Positions 34,868-43,744 of a stretch of DNA of 64,000 nt are shown here, one piece after another (position 1 is the first letter of the stretch; the number at the start of each line of letters is the position of its first letter). The DNA is from Rhodococcus sp. ARC_M6 (lineage in GTDB: Bacteria; Actinomycetota; Actinomycetes; Mycobacteriales; Mycobacteriaceae), in assembly GCF_022810305.1 (NCBI RefSeq), contig NZ_JALGQH010000022.1, forward strand, positions 41,869 to 105,868, read 5' to 3'. The notes under the pieces are model-generated. The model was not told the origin of the DNA and ran no database searches. It saw nothing but the letters and a program-made list of their open reading frames with translations. The translations under genes were made by a program, and so were the position numbers.

Positions 34868-36301
34868 GTGAGTGATTTCAAAAACATTCAGCAACGTGAA
34901 TCCGGCTTGAAACAAGAGCTCGGCGCGCGTCAGATGAGCATGATTGCACTTGGTGGTGCGATCGGAACGGGGCTGTTCCTCGGTAGTAAGTTCGCGATCG
35001 GGTTTGCAGGCCCGAGCGTGATCATCAGTTACGCCATCGGCGGTTTGATCGCGCTGCTCCTGATGGGCGCATTGGCGGAAATGACTGTTGCGCACGCAAC
35101 TTCGGGATCGTTCGGAGCCTATGCCGAGTATTACGTCAGCCCGCTTATCGGCTTTCTCGTCCGGTACCTGTATTGGTCATGCATTGTCCTCGCGGTGGGA
35201 ACCGAAGTCACCGCTATCGGTGAATACATGCAGTTCTGGTTTGCGGACATACCGCAGTGGATCTGGATCGTGCTGTTCTCCGCAGTGCTGATCGGTGTGA
35301 ACATGTTCAACGTCAAGGCGTTCGGAACGATGGAGTACTGGTTCTCGACCATCAAGGTGTTTGCCATCGTGGCTTTCATCATCATGGCCGCCTATGTTGT
35401 GTTCGGCAGCGGAAACCCCGACTACGGGTTCCACAACTACACCAGTGGTGGCGGATTCCTGCCGAATGGCTTCTCCGGTATGTGGTTTGCCGTGATCGTA
35501 TCGATCTTCAGCTACCTCAGTATCGAGATGATCGCGATCGCGGCCGGCGAGGCGGAGAACCCGGCTGTAGCCGTCAAGAAGGCCTTCCGTGTCACGATCG
35601 TGCGTCTCTTCGTCTTCTACATCGCGACCCTCGGCCTGATCGTGGCTATCGCGCCGATGGACAAGATTCTCAGTGGCGGAAGCCCGTTCGTTACAGTGAT
35701 GCAGGTTATCAACATTCCGGGCGCAGACAGCGTTCTCAACTTCGTGGTCATCATCGCTGCGTTGTCGGCAATGAACAGTCAGCTGTACGTGTCCTCGCGC
35801 ATGATGTTCAGCCTCTCCCGCGCCGGTGATGCCCCGAAGATTCTGGGTAAGGTGCGTGCTAACGGTTCACCGGTCAATGCGTTGCTGCTGTCGACGTCAG
35901 GTATCGCTGTCGCGACCGTTGTCTACGTGCTCTTTCCGGAGCAGGCGTTCACATTGATGATCTCGCTGTCGATGTTCGGTGCCATGGCGACTTGGTTGCT
36001 GATCTTCGTCACACACTGGTTCTTCCGTAAGCGGATGCAGGCAGAGGGAACAAAACTGTCCTTCACGATTCCGGGTTTCCCCGTCGGCACCATTCTCGGT
36101 GGTGGCCTGATGGTCGCGATCATGTTGACAACCTTGTGGGTTGAGTCTTTCAAGATGACCTTGGTGTTCGGTGTGCCGTTTGTACTGGCTGCCATCGCCA
36201 TCTTCTACCTCACTCGTTCACGGCGGGCACGCAGTCAAGCTTTGAATGCTGATCAGGTCGAGGATGAAATCACCGGGACTGTCGTCAAGCGAGTTCCCTG
36301 A
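34868..36301 (+). CDS. APC-family amino acid permease (aromatic amino acid/kynurenine candidate)
   Basis: This 477-residue membrane protein has about twelve helices and the amino-acid-transporter signature MSMIALGGAIGTGLFLGS at residues 17-34, followed by FAEMTVAHATSGSFGAYAEYY-like sequence in helix 3, both typical of the AAT group (AroP, GabP, ProY). GTG at 34868 has AAGGA upstream. It is 54 bp downstream of kynU and likely in the same transcript, so tryptophan or kynurenine is the probable substrate. It ends 12 bp before the convergent hydrolase gene. Confidence 0.87.
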   Translation: MSDFKNIQQRESGLKQELGARQMSMIALGGAIGTGLFLGSKFAIGFAGPSVIISYAIGGLIALLLMGALAEMTVAHATSGSFGAYAEYYVSPLIGFLVRYLYWSCIVLAVGTEVTAIGEYMQFWFADIPQWIWIVLFSAVLIGVNMFNVKAFGTMEYWFSTIKVFAIVAFIIMAAYVVFGSGNPDYGFHNYTSGGGFLPNGFSGMWFAVIVSIFSYLSIEMIAIAAGEAENPAVAVKKAFRVTIVRLFVFYIATLGLIVAIAPMDKILSGGSPFVTVMQVINIPGADSVLNFVVIIAALSAMNSQLYVSSRMMFSLSRAGDAPKILGKVRANGSPVNALLLSTSGIAVATVVYVLFPEQAFTLMISLSMFGAMATWLLIFVTHWFFRKRMQAEGTKLSFTIPGFPVGTILGGGLMVAIMLTTLWVESFKMTLVFGVPFVLAAIAIFYLTRSRRARSQALNADQVEDEITGTVVKRVP

Positions 36302-36313
36302 TCTGCCAGGGAT

Positions 36314-36997
36314 TCACAGCGTCTTCGCGAAGAACTCCATCGTGCGCGACCAGGCGAGATCGGCGGCTTCAGGGTCATAGTGGCTAGAGGTGTCGTTGTT
36401 GAAGGCATGGTCGGCATCCGGATATCGGTACACCTGAGCAAGTTTCGAAGCGTGTGACCGTAGCTGCTCGACGCATTCAGGCGGAATGCTCGGGTCGAGG
36501 TCCCCGTAGTGTCCGAGCCACGGGACCTTCAGTTGCGCAGCGAGTTCGGAACCGGCCGGGATACCTTGCCATCGAGATTCGGCTACTGCACCGCCGTAAT
36601 AGGTGACGGCCGCGTCGACGAGGGGCTCGGCCGCACACCACAGTGACACTGTTCCACCCATACAGAATCCGAGGGAGCCGATCGTATCGGCTCCCTCGGA
36701 TTTGCAGTATGCGGCGGTGGCACCCACATCGTGGCTGATGTCTTTGCTGTTCAACGCCATGAGAGCTTCCTTAGCGGAAGGGAAATCAGTGAAGGACGTC
36801 TGAGATCCGCGATGGTAGAGGTGCGGAGCGACCGCAAGATACCCGGCGTCGGCGAGACGCGTCAGAATGCTCTCGATATGTGCGTTGACGCCCCACGCCT
36901 CTTGGAGGACGACGACAGCTTTTCCTAGTGACACCGCGGGATCCGGTGTGCTGACGGTCAGCGGTACGTCGGCCACGGTTGTTTTCGAGGTGCCCAT
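36314..36997 (-). CDS. Dienelactone hydrolase-family protein
   Basis: This 227-residue alpha/beta hydrolase resembles dienelactone hydrolases. The nucleophile Cys is in GSLGFCMGGTVSLW, the acid in HYGDLDPSIP, and the late His in PDADHAFNND. GKAVVVLQEAWGVNAHI near the start is the usual DLH opening. It probably hydrolyses a lactone or ester, but the substrate is unknown and a role in catechol breakdown is not implied by context alone. It is convergent with the amino acid permease. Confidence 0.85.
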   Translation of the reverse strand: MGTSKTTVADVPLTVSTPDPAVSLGKAVVVLQEAWGVNAHIESILTRLADAGYLAVAPHLYHRGSQTSFTDFPSAKEALMALNSKDISHDVGATAAYCKSEGADTIGSLGFCMGGTVSLWCAAEPLVDAAVTYYGGAVAESRWQGIPAGSELAAQLKVPWLGHYGDLDPSIPPECVEQLRSHASKLAQVYRYPDADHAFNNDTSSHYDPEAADLAWSRTMEFFAKTL

Positions 36998-37041
36998 CCT
37001 TCGACTAAACCATAAATGGCCGAACAGTCCGGCCCGCTACG

Positions 37042-37998
37042 ATGACATTCATGATCCCGATCTCGCTTGGCAGCTGGCCGACACCGCTCGAACGCATCCC
37101 CCGGGCAGCGGAGTCATTGGGACTCGGACCGAATGATCTGTGGATCAAACGTGACGACGTTACCGGACTGGGCGGCGGCGGCAATAAGATTCGAAAATTG
37201 CAGTACAGCTGCACCGAGGCATTGGCGTCCGGTGCGACGACTCTGATCACTTCCGGTGCGCCGCAAAGTAATCACGCGAGATTGACGGCCGCCGCTGCTG
37301 CTCGGCTTGGGCTGAAGTGCATCTTGGTGCTCGGTGGTGCTCGGCCGGAAACGACGCAGGGAAACCTGGTGCTCGATGAAATCGCCGGAGCAGAGATCGT
37401 CTGGGCAGGCAGCGAGAGCGGATCGGTAGTCGCGAGTATCGCCGAGGACGTTGCTCGTTCCGGAGGGGTGCCGTTCGTGATTCCCTTCGGTGGCACGAGC
37501 GCGGTCTCGGCACAGGGGTATGTCGACTGCGCACGTGAAATCGAAGAACAAGTCGACGGCTTCGACCGTGTCGTGGTGGCCGTTGGTTCCGGCGGAACAA
37601 TGGCCGGTCTGGTTGCCCATTTGGGTCCGGAACGCGTGATCGGCGTCGATGTCGGTGCTGTGAGCGATCCTGGCGCACTTGTTGCCGCGCTACTGGACGA
37701 AATGCCCGGGCCAGTGATTCGTGCCGAACAACTGCAGATCAAGCGTGATCACGTCGGGCAGGGCTATTCGACGTTGACCGACGGATCGAGTAACGCGATC
37801 CGTCGACTGGCCCGAACAGAAGGGATCTTTCTTGATCCCACCTACACCGGCCGTGCGTTTGCCGGTTTGACGGCGCTGGTCGCTGACAATGCGATCACTA
37901 AGGGTTCCCGGACGGTCTTCCTTCACACCGGCGGCATGCCCGGACTGTTCGGCCATCCCGATCTGTCGAGGCTCCTTTCCGGTGGGACTCCTGAGTAG
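37042..37998 (+). CDS. D-cysteine desulfhydrase / ACC-deaminase-like PLP enzyme
   Basis: This 318-residue fold-type II PLP enzyme has the opening LGSWPTPLERIPRAAESLGL and LWIKRDDVTGLGGGGNKIRKLQ, in which the NKIRK lysine should bind PLP. A phosphate-binding segment VAVGSGGTMAGLV follows. The family includes D-cysteine desulfhydrase (DcyD) and ACC deaminase; the sequence cannot separate them confidently. An alternative ATG lies 9 bases downstream (37051), and no strong ribosome-binding site marks either. It is divergent from the dienelactone-hydrolase-like gene. Confidence 0.82.
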   Translation: MTFMIPISLGSWPTPLERIPRAAESLGLGPNDLWIKRDDVTGLGGGGNKIRKLQYSCTEALASGATTLITSGAPQSNHARLTAAAAARLGLKCILVLGGARPETTQGNLVLDEIAGAEIVWAGSESGSVVASIAEDVARSGGVPFVIPFGGTSAVSAQGYVDCAREIEEQVDGFDRVVVAVGSGGTMAGLVAHLGPERVIGVDVGAVSDPGALVAALLDEMPGPVIRAEQLQIKRDHVGQGYSTLTDGSSNAIRRLARTEGIFLDPTYTGRAFAGLTALVADNAITKGSRTVFLHTGGMPGLFGHPDLSRLLSGGTPE

Positions 37999-38055
37999 TT
38001 TCGAATCGACTCCGTGCCGTGTGTGAGAACTGCGCCGGTGGGTACCACTCGGAGT

Positions 38056-38484
38056 ATGAGTACCAGCAGCATTGTTTGGATTATTGTTGCCGTGGTCGTA
38101 GTGATCGTGATCGTGGCTGCGCTCGCGTGGGTCGCGCGAAACAAGCGTAACGAGCGCCGTCATGCCGAGGCGCAAGAGATTCGTGAAGACGTGGCGGATA
38201 GGTCGCTCCAGGTCGGTCAGCGGGAAGCGCGGGCCGAGGAGAGCGCGGCAAAAGCGCGCATGGTGCAGGCTGAAGCCGACGCAAAATCTGCGGAAGCTTC
38301 AGCCTTGCAACAGCATGCGGCCGAGCATCGGAGGGAGGCAGTCAGTTCGCGGGACGAGTTGAATCGGCTCCAGGACCATGCTGACACTATCGATCCTGCA
38401 ACGTCGAAACATGCCGTTCCTGAACCGGGAGAGCCGCGATCGACGCAGGAGGGCCGACCAGGTGGCCCCGAGGAACCGCGCTAG
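38056..38484 (+). CDS. Small membrane-anchored coiled-coil protein
   Basis: This 142-residue protein has an N-terminal transmembrane helix (IVWIIVAVVVVIVIVAALAWVA, residues 6-27), then a highly charged Ala/Glu/Arg region (about 30-110) with a heptad pattern suggesting coiled coil, and a Pro/Gly-rich tail. No enzyme motif is seen. The start ATG 38056 is preceded only by a GGAG spaced 1 base away, so translation may begin elsewhere. Its stop TAG and the opposing stop of the lipoprotein gene share the palindrome CTAG. Confidence 0.65.
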   Translation: MSTSSIVWIIVAVVVVIVIVAALAWVARNKRNERRHAEAQEIREDVADRSLQVGQREARAEESAAKARMVQAEADAKSAEASALQQHAAEHRREAVSSRDELNRLQDHADTIDPATSKHAVPEPGEPRSTQEGRPGGPEEPR

Positions 38485-39722
38485 CTGACGCCGGTCAATT
38501 CGTTGGGAGTGTGATCGAGTGTTGCCTGTGCGGCGATGCTGCCGTCTTCGAGGTCGACGGCGATCAGCTTCTTCGAAGTGGGATCGGTGACGTAGGCCGT
38601 GTGGTCGCGGACAAAGAGCGTTGGGCGAGGGTCTTGCCACTCCGTGGGTTCGGTCCATTCGCCGATTACCGCGATCTTGTTGATCACCGCACCCGAGTGT
38701 GGGTCGATGACGTGGATAGCGCCGTCGGTGCCGAGAATCAATGCTTCTCCGTGTGGTCCACGACCCAGTGACCGGAAGGTGTAACTGGTTCCGAGGTCGA
38801 CCAGTTTCAGTTCCGAGGTCGACGTATTGGTCAACGAAATTCGCTGCGGGCGTTCGAGTTCTGCCTCGGGGTCGGTTTTGTAGTCACCCAGGATAATCTC
38901 CGATTCCTCGGACCCGGCCTGATTTCCGATCCGGCCGTACGGGTCTGGGCTCTGAACCTTGGTGATAGCGCCGTCCTTGTAGACGAGTAGTCCGTCCTGG
39001 CAGCCCAGGACAATTGCTTCACCCGCGCCAACGGCTTCGCCGTGGATGCCGGGGCACTGCTCGTTCCGCAGGATTTCCTTGCGGTCGGCATCGAGTACGG
39101 CAATACCGCTGCGTGACTCGGAGTTTCCGATAGTTGTCAGCAGATTACCGTTGGCCAGTACCACAGCTACCCCGTGGTGAGGCTCCGGCGTCGCGACGGT
39201 CTCGACGCGCGGTTGGCGTTTTGCCAATTGCGTCGGATCAAAAATTTCGACGAGGCCTGATCCGTCGTTGAACAGGACGGTTTTTCCGGCATGGTTGACG
39301 ACGTGTCCGGGTTCGTTGGCGGAGAATTCGACGTCTGTCATCGCGGGATCAACTGTGTAGTAATGGGAATGGTCACCATGGGTCGAGGACCACGTGCCGG
39401 TGTCGAGAACCTTGAAGGCGTCGCCCGCGGAAACCATGACGTGCCGCCCGTCGCCGGCGGGATTGAGTCGGGTGAACCCGTCGATCTCCGTTTCGCCCAC
39501 GGTATCGAGCGTGGTTGCGTCGAGAATGAGAAGGCCGCCGTCATAGGACACAGCGAGGCGGGGCATTGCCGATGCCTGTTCTTTGGGAATTGTTGCTGTG
39601 GTACCGGTTTCCATTGGTGGCGAGTTGTCGGTGTCCGACGCACATCCGGCTGTGAGGGTGAGTGAGAGGCCTACGGATGTGGCAAGGGCGAGACTCCGCG
39701 ATGTGCGGGTGTTGAGTTGCAT
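38481..39722 (-). CDS. aztD: AztD-like putative zinc metallochaperone lipoprotein (beta-propeller)
   Basis: This 413-residue exported protein has a lipoprotein signal (LTLTAGC) and WD/YVTN-like repeats. Regularly placed His residues (THGDHSHYYTV, EPHHGVAV, GIHGEAVG, GPHGEALI) fit the AztD zinc-chaperone family, in which they bind zinc for hand-off to an ABC transporter protein. The aztABC transporter genes are not in the window, so the name rests on resemblance. ATG at 39722 appears to coincide with the transcription start predicted by a promoter with an 18-base spacer (39730-39759), implying a leaderless mRNA. Confidence 0.65.
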   Translation of the reverse strand: MQLNTRTSRSLALATSVGLSLTLTAGCASDTDNSPPMETGTTATIPKEQASAMPRLAVSYDGGLLILDATTLDTVGETEIDGFTRLNPAGDGRHVMVSAGDAFKVLDTGTWSSTHGDHSHYYTVDPAMTDVEFSANEPGHVVNHAGKTVLFNDGSGLVEIFDPTQLAKRQPRVETVATPEPHHGVAVVLANGNLLTTIGNSESRSGIAVLDADRKEILRNEQCPGIHGEAVGAGEAIVLGCQDGLLVYKDGAITKVQSPDPYGRIGNQAGSEESEIILGDYKTDPEAELERPQRISLTNTSTSELKLVDLGTSYTFRSLGRGPHGEALILGTDGAIHVIDPHSGAVINKIAVIGEWTEPTEWQDPRPTLFVRDHTAYVTDPTSKKLIAVDLEDGSIAAQATLDHTPNELTGVS

Positions 39723-39759
39723 GACTATAGATCTAGCCCTTATTGCAAATGGTTGTCAA
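39723..39759 (-). promoter_or_regulatory. aztD-like promoter with palindromic (Zur-like) site
   Basis: On the minus strand TTGACA (39759-39754) and TAGATC (39735-39730) are 18 bases apart, and the ATG begins only 8 bases after the -10. The imperfect palindrome TTGACAACCATTTGCAA overlaps the -35. It loosely resembles Zur boxes (TGANAATNATTNTCA-like), which would fit zinc repression; match quality is low. Confidence 0.45.
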
Positions 39760-39796
39760 AGTAAATAATGCGTATAATCGCATGTCAAGTGGCGAC

Positions 39797-41038
39797 TTAG
39801 TCTTTGCTCTCGAGAATTCGCGAGGCGATGACACCCAATGCTAGGCCCCAGAACGCGGCGCCGATGTTGAGCAGTTCGACGTCGGAGATCGTCACCAGAA
39901 ATGCGACCAAGGCGCCGAAAGTGAATCGGCCGCCGAAGGCGATGACGAAGGCGCCCTGCAGTGGCTTCAGCATTGCCAAACCGCCCAGAGTGACGATGAA
40001 GGCTGCGGGCGTGGCCAGCATCATTGCCACGAATGTCGGTGCGAACAAGCCGAAGGCAACAGCAAGTAGTCCGCAGAAAATGCCGGCGGTGTATTGCCTT
40101 GTTCGCTCACCGGACGCCGAGAGCAGAGCATTGGTCGGGCCGGTGAGGCAGGTCGACACACATCCCACTGCCGCATTGACAAGTGAGAAGGCGCCGCAGG
40201 CAACTGTCACAGTTCCGATGGGAGGTTGATGCCCGGCCGTGCGCAACACCGCGATGCCTTGCCCGTTCTGAACCACGATGACTGTGATGGCCAGCGGCAC
40301 AACCAATTCGACCATTGCCTGCCAGGACCATTGTGGAGTGGTCAGGACTGGATGCGCGAACCACTCGTGGGTGTTGCCACCGGAATTGAATCGCCCGGAT
40401 ACGGCGATCATGATCACGCCGACGATCAACGCGCCGAGGACGGGAGGAACGAAGCGGCCGACTTTCGTGAACGCGCTGAGTGCAACAAATGTCGTAATCA
40501 TCGGTAGCGCGATGGCTGCGTCGTGTGCCGGTGCCTCGACTAAATCAGTGCCGAAATGAAGGAAAACCCCTGCAACCATTGCCATTACGATGGGCATGGG
40601 GAGCGCGGACATGATCGGTCTGATCCACCCGGTCAATCCGACAAGCAATATCAGAAGGCCGGTGGCGAAGAAAGCGCCGAGTACCTGCTCCCAGGGCAGG
40701 TGCTCCAATGACGCGCCGACGACTACGGTTCCCGGAATGGTCCAGAAGAAGGCCAGTGGCTGGCGATAGAGCCACGACGCGGTAATCGTCAGGATTCCGT
40801 TGACGAAGAATGCGCCGAAAAGCCAGGACGCCAACTGTGCTTGGCTCAGTCCTCCGGCCAATCCTGCAGCCAGGATCACGGCCACCGGGCCCGTCGCGGA
40901 AAAGACGATACCGATGACGGCGTTCGCGGCGTACATTCCGCCGAAGTCACGCAGGACTTGCCGCAGTCGGTGAACAGGTTGCGGCACAGGCTCTATTACG
41001 ACGCGTGCCGGCGTTTGGTCAGCGCGGGTGTTTGTCAT
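39797..41038 (-). CDS. benE: BenE-family benzoate:H+ symporter
   Basis: This 413-residue membrane protein has about eleven hydrophobic segments and the BenE-family layout (FGGMYAANAVIGIVFSATGP near the start, PMPIVMAMVAGVFLHFGTDLV in the middle). BenE transporters import benzoate. It is 3 bp after the LAL regulator gene on the same strand and closes the leftward ben operon. Together with BenK (43741) the operon has two benzoate importers of different families. ATG 41038 lies just after the regulator stop. Confidence 0.87.
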   Translation of the reverse strand: MTNTRADQTPARVVIEPVPQPVHRLRQVLRDFGGMYAANAVIGIVFSATGPVAVILAAGLAGGLSQAQLASWLFGAFFVNGILTITASWLYRQPLAFFWTIPGTVVVGASLEHLPWEQVLGAFFATGLLILLVGLTGWIRPIMSALPMPIVMAMVAGVFLHFGTDLVEAPAHDAAIALPMITTFVALSAFTKVGRFVPPVLGALIVGVIMIAVSGRFNSGGNTHEWFAHPVLTTPQWSWQAMVELVVPLAITVIVVQNGQGIAVLRTAGHQPPIGTVTVACGAFSLVNAAVGCVSTCLTGPTNALLSASGERTRQYTAGIFCGLLAVAFGLFAPTFVAMMLATPAAFIVTLGGLAMLKPLQGAFVIAFGGRFTFGALVAFLVTISDVELLNIGAAFWGLALGVIASRILESKD

Positions 41039-41041
41039 ATT

Positions 41042-43744
41042 TCAGGTCCTCTGGTGCGGATCGGAGAGTCCACGCTCGCGGAAGAATGCCGCGAGCTCGC
41101 TGCGTGAACGCAATCCGAGCTTCGCGTACGCGCGGGTGAGGTGATACTGAATAGTCTTGACGGAGAGAAACAATTCACCTGCAGCTTCCTTGTTGCTCTT
41201 GCCTGCGGCGACGAGGTCGGCAACCGCACGCTCTTGCGGAGTCAGGTCGGTGATTCCCTTGTCTCCGCGAGAGAGATTCAACCCTCCGGCTCGTAGCTCT
41301 CGATCGCAACGATCCACGTACGTACCGGCGCCCAGTGCCAGATACAGCGAACGAGCGGCGCGGAGGACAACATCGGCGTCCCCGCGCTTCCCAGCCCTGC
41401 GGAGTGTCTGGCCGTAGGCGAAGTTGATCCGAGCGCGGTCGTAGGGAAGCGGTAGCTCCGCGATGCCCATGAGTGCCTCGTCGAAACATTCGCGTGCAGC
41501 ATCGAGTTCGCCTCGCGCGCCATGGATTCGGCCACGTACGTAGCCGAGCCGGGCCGTTGCGGAACGGTGTTTACGCTTTCGGGCTGTCGACTCGTGCGGT
41601 CGCAAGAATGCGTCGGCGTCGTCCACTCGGCCGACCATGACCAGAGCGTTGGCATAGAGATCGACCCAAGGCCAGAATCCGGGTTCGTCGAGCCATCGCT
41701 GTGCGCTGCTCGATGTCAGCGGCGCCAGCGCCAGAAGGACGTCGGGATAATCCGCTGCCGCTTCGGCGAACTGGGCTCTCGCAAGAAGGGAAGGGACATA
41801 CATGATCTCGTACGAGTGGGTACCGGCGTGCGCCCGACGCACGTGGTCGCGAGCCAGTTCCCAGTTTCCACGCAAGGCATGTATTTGAGCTCCGGACCAA
41901 TGAACGAGTGGCCGAACTATTTCGATCTCGAATCGATCGAGTTCGGCACCCGCATTTCCGACCGTCGTCAGGGCATCATCCCAAGCGCCCAGCGCGAACT
42001 GGGTGCGAGCGAGCCAGGCCTGTGCCCACAGTGAGATCCGCGCCGAACCGCTGGAGAACTCGGTGGATACAGCGCTTTCCAGGTCACGGCGGGCAGATTC
42101 GGGGTGATCGAGTGCAAGTTCGAGCCAGCCGCGACCCATCTGGAACCGCTGGGCTTGAGCTCCGGGGCGAACCCGGTCGGAGAGCTCTTCGTATGCGGCC
42201 AGGGCTTGGGTGGCGTGCCCGGTAGCACCCAGCCCGAGCCCCTTGATTGCCTCGGACTCGACTGCAGCGGGATCGGCGGGGCCCACCAAGTCAACTGCGC
42301 GGTCAACCCATTCGACCAGGGCCGCTCCGTCCAGCCTGGCCAGGGAATGCAGGACCATGCGCTGAGCGATCAACGCCGACGTGCCAGGTTCGAGATTCGC
42401 CGGGCAACTATCCCAGGCGCGCATCAGCAATCCGTCGGCCTCGGTGGGGCGTCCGCGATGGATAGCGAGGTACCCGAGCACGGCGTCGCGAAGCGGCTTA
42501 CGTGTGATGCTTTCGACTTCGGGTGCGAAGACCATTGCCCGCGGAATATCACCGGATCCGGTCAGTGCGTCAACCCCCCGAAGGAGGCGATCTTCGTGCT
42601 CGCTCTTGTCGACCGTAAGGCGGCTGGCCGTGACCAAAGCGTCGGCAACTTCGGACCAGGCACCTTCGACGGCTCGTAATGTAGCGTAGCCGACCAGATC
42701 CGAGGCGAGGTTCTCGTTGTGGGTGGTGCTCGCGGCAGCGAGGTGGAACAAGCGCTCGCCGTCGCCCCAGGCGATGTCGGCCGCGCGCAGGTGAAGTTGG
42801 TGCAACCGAGCGGGCCCCAACGTCGCGTTCACCGCAGCCGAGATCATCGGACCTCGAAAGGATACTTCGGTGCTGCCGCGCTGTTCGTGGATTGTGAGTA
42901 GCCCGCTCCCGCAGGCGCTGTCCAGGGCGCCCACGATGTCTTCGACGTCGGCTAACTGCGAGAGGTGGGACAACATGGTGCCGTCGCCTAGTACGGCAGC
43001 TGCCTCGACGAGCGTGCGCCCATCATCGCTGCACGTCGCGAGGTCATGAGCAATCGACGCAGCTCGGTGCCGTGGAAGCGGCAACGTGCGGTGCCAGCGG
43101 GACCAATGCGTCGGCGGTAACTCATCCAGAAGTGAGATGACATCCAGGGTGTTTCCTGCTGTGAATTCCTGAAGTTGTCGTGCGGCACCGGAACTCAGAT
43201 CGATACCGTTGCGCACCCGCGCGATCTCGCTGATAGCGGAGGCGTCGAGTGGGCTGATGTGTAGACGCTGAGCCCAGTGAAGCTCGAGAATTCGACTGAC
43301 CGCCTTGCTCAGGTGTGACGATTCCTCGGCGATGAAGATGATCAGTAGCCGGCTGTCCCGACCGCGATGAAGTGCCGACGTAACGGCTTGGAGTGACTCG
43401 ACGTCACTGTGGTGAGCATCGTCGACCACAACGATGGTGAGACCTTCCGAAGCTGTGAGAATCTCGTTGGCCGCCGACACCGGATCGGCGACGGAGACCG
43501 GGTGTTCGAGTAGCTGCTCAACCACACCGAAAGGGGTCTGCGATTCCCACTCCAGCCCGCGTGCGTGCCGAAGAGTGTGCTGCGCCGTTACTTCGGTGAA
43601 CCTGTTGACGAGTGTCGACTTGCCACTGCCGGCTTCCCCCTCTACGAGCACAAGCGTCGGCGCCCCCTGCTGCGCCGTCGACAAGGCCAGGCCGAGAGCT
43701 GCGAGTTCGCGCTCTCGGCCGACCAGCACTCCACGATGGGTCAC
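41042..43744 (-). CDS. LAL-type (large ATP-binding LuxR) transcriptional regulator
   Basis: This 900-residue protein has an N-terminal AAA/NB-ARC-like ATPase with Walker A EGEAGSGKSTLVNR near residue 36 and Walker B TIVVVDDAHH, a long helical TPR-like middle, and a C-terminal LuxR HTH (LTPQERAVADLVAAGKSNKE, SVKTIQYHLTRAYAKLGL). The start GTG 43744 overlaps the benK stop, and the stop is 3 bp from benE. It is the likely activator of the ben operon, since no AraC-type BenR is seen here. The ligand is unknown. Confidence 0.87.
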   Translation of the reverse strand: MTHRGVLVGRERELAALGLALSTAQQGAPTLVLVEGEAGSGKSTLVNRFTEVTAQHTLRHARGLEWESQTPFGVVEQLLEHPVSVADPVSAANEILTASEGLTIVVVDDAHHSDVESLQAVTSALHRGRDSRLLIIFIAEESSHLSKAVSRILELHWAQRLHISPLDASAISEIARVRNGIDLSSGAARQLQEFTAGNTLDVISLLDELPPTHWSRWHRTLPLPRHRAASIAHDLATCSDDGRTLVEAAAVLGDGTMLSHLSQLADVEDIVGALDSACGSGLLTIHEQRGSTEVSFRGPMISAAVNATLGPARLHQLHLRAADIAWGDGERLFHLAAASTTHNENLASDLVGYATLRAVEGAWSEVADALVTASRLTVDKSEHEDRLLRGVDALTGSGDIPRAMVFAPEVESITRKPLRDAVLGYLAIHRGRPTEADGLLMRAWDSCPANLEPGTSALIAQRMVLHSLARLDGAALVEWVDRAVDLVGPADPAAVESEAIKGLGLGATGHATQALAAYEELSDRVRPGAQAQRFQMGRGWLELALDHPESARRDLESAVSTEFSSGSARISLWAQAWLARTQFALGAWDDALTTVGNAGAELDRFEIEIVRPLVHWSGAQIHALRGNWELARDHVRRAHAGTHSYEIMYVPSLLARAQFAEAAADYPDVLLALAPLTSSSAQRWLDEPGFWPWVDLYANALVMVGRVDDADAFLRPHESTARKRKHRSATARLGYVRGRIHGARGELDAARECFDEALMGIAELPLPYDRARINFAYGQTLRRAGKRGDADVVLRAARSLYLALGAGTYVDRCDRELRAGGLNLSRGDKGITDLTPQERAVADLVAAGKSNKEAAGELFLSVKTIQYHLTRAYAKLGLRSRSELAAFFRERGLSDPHQRT

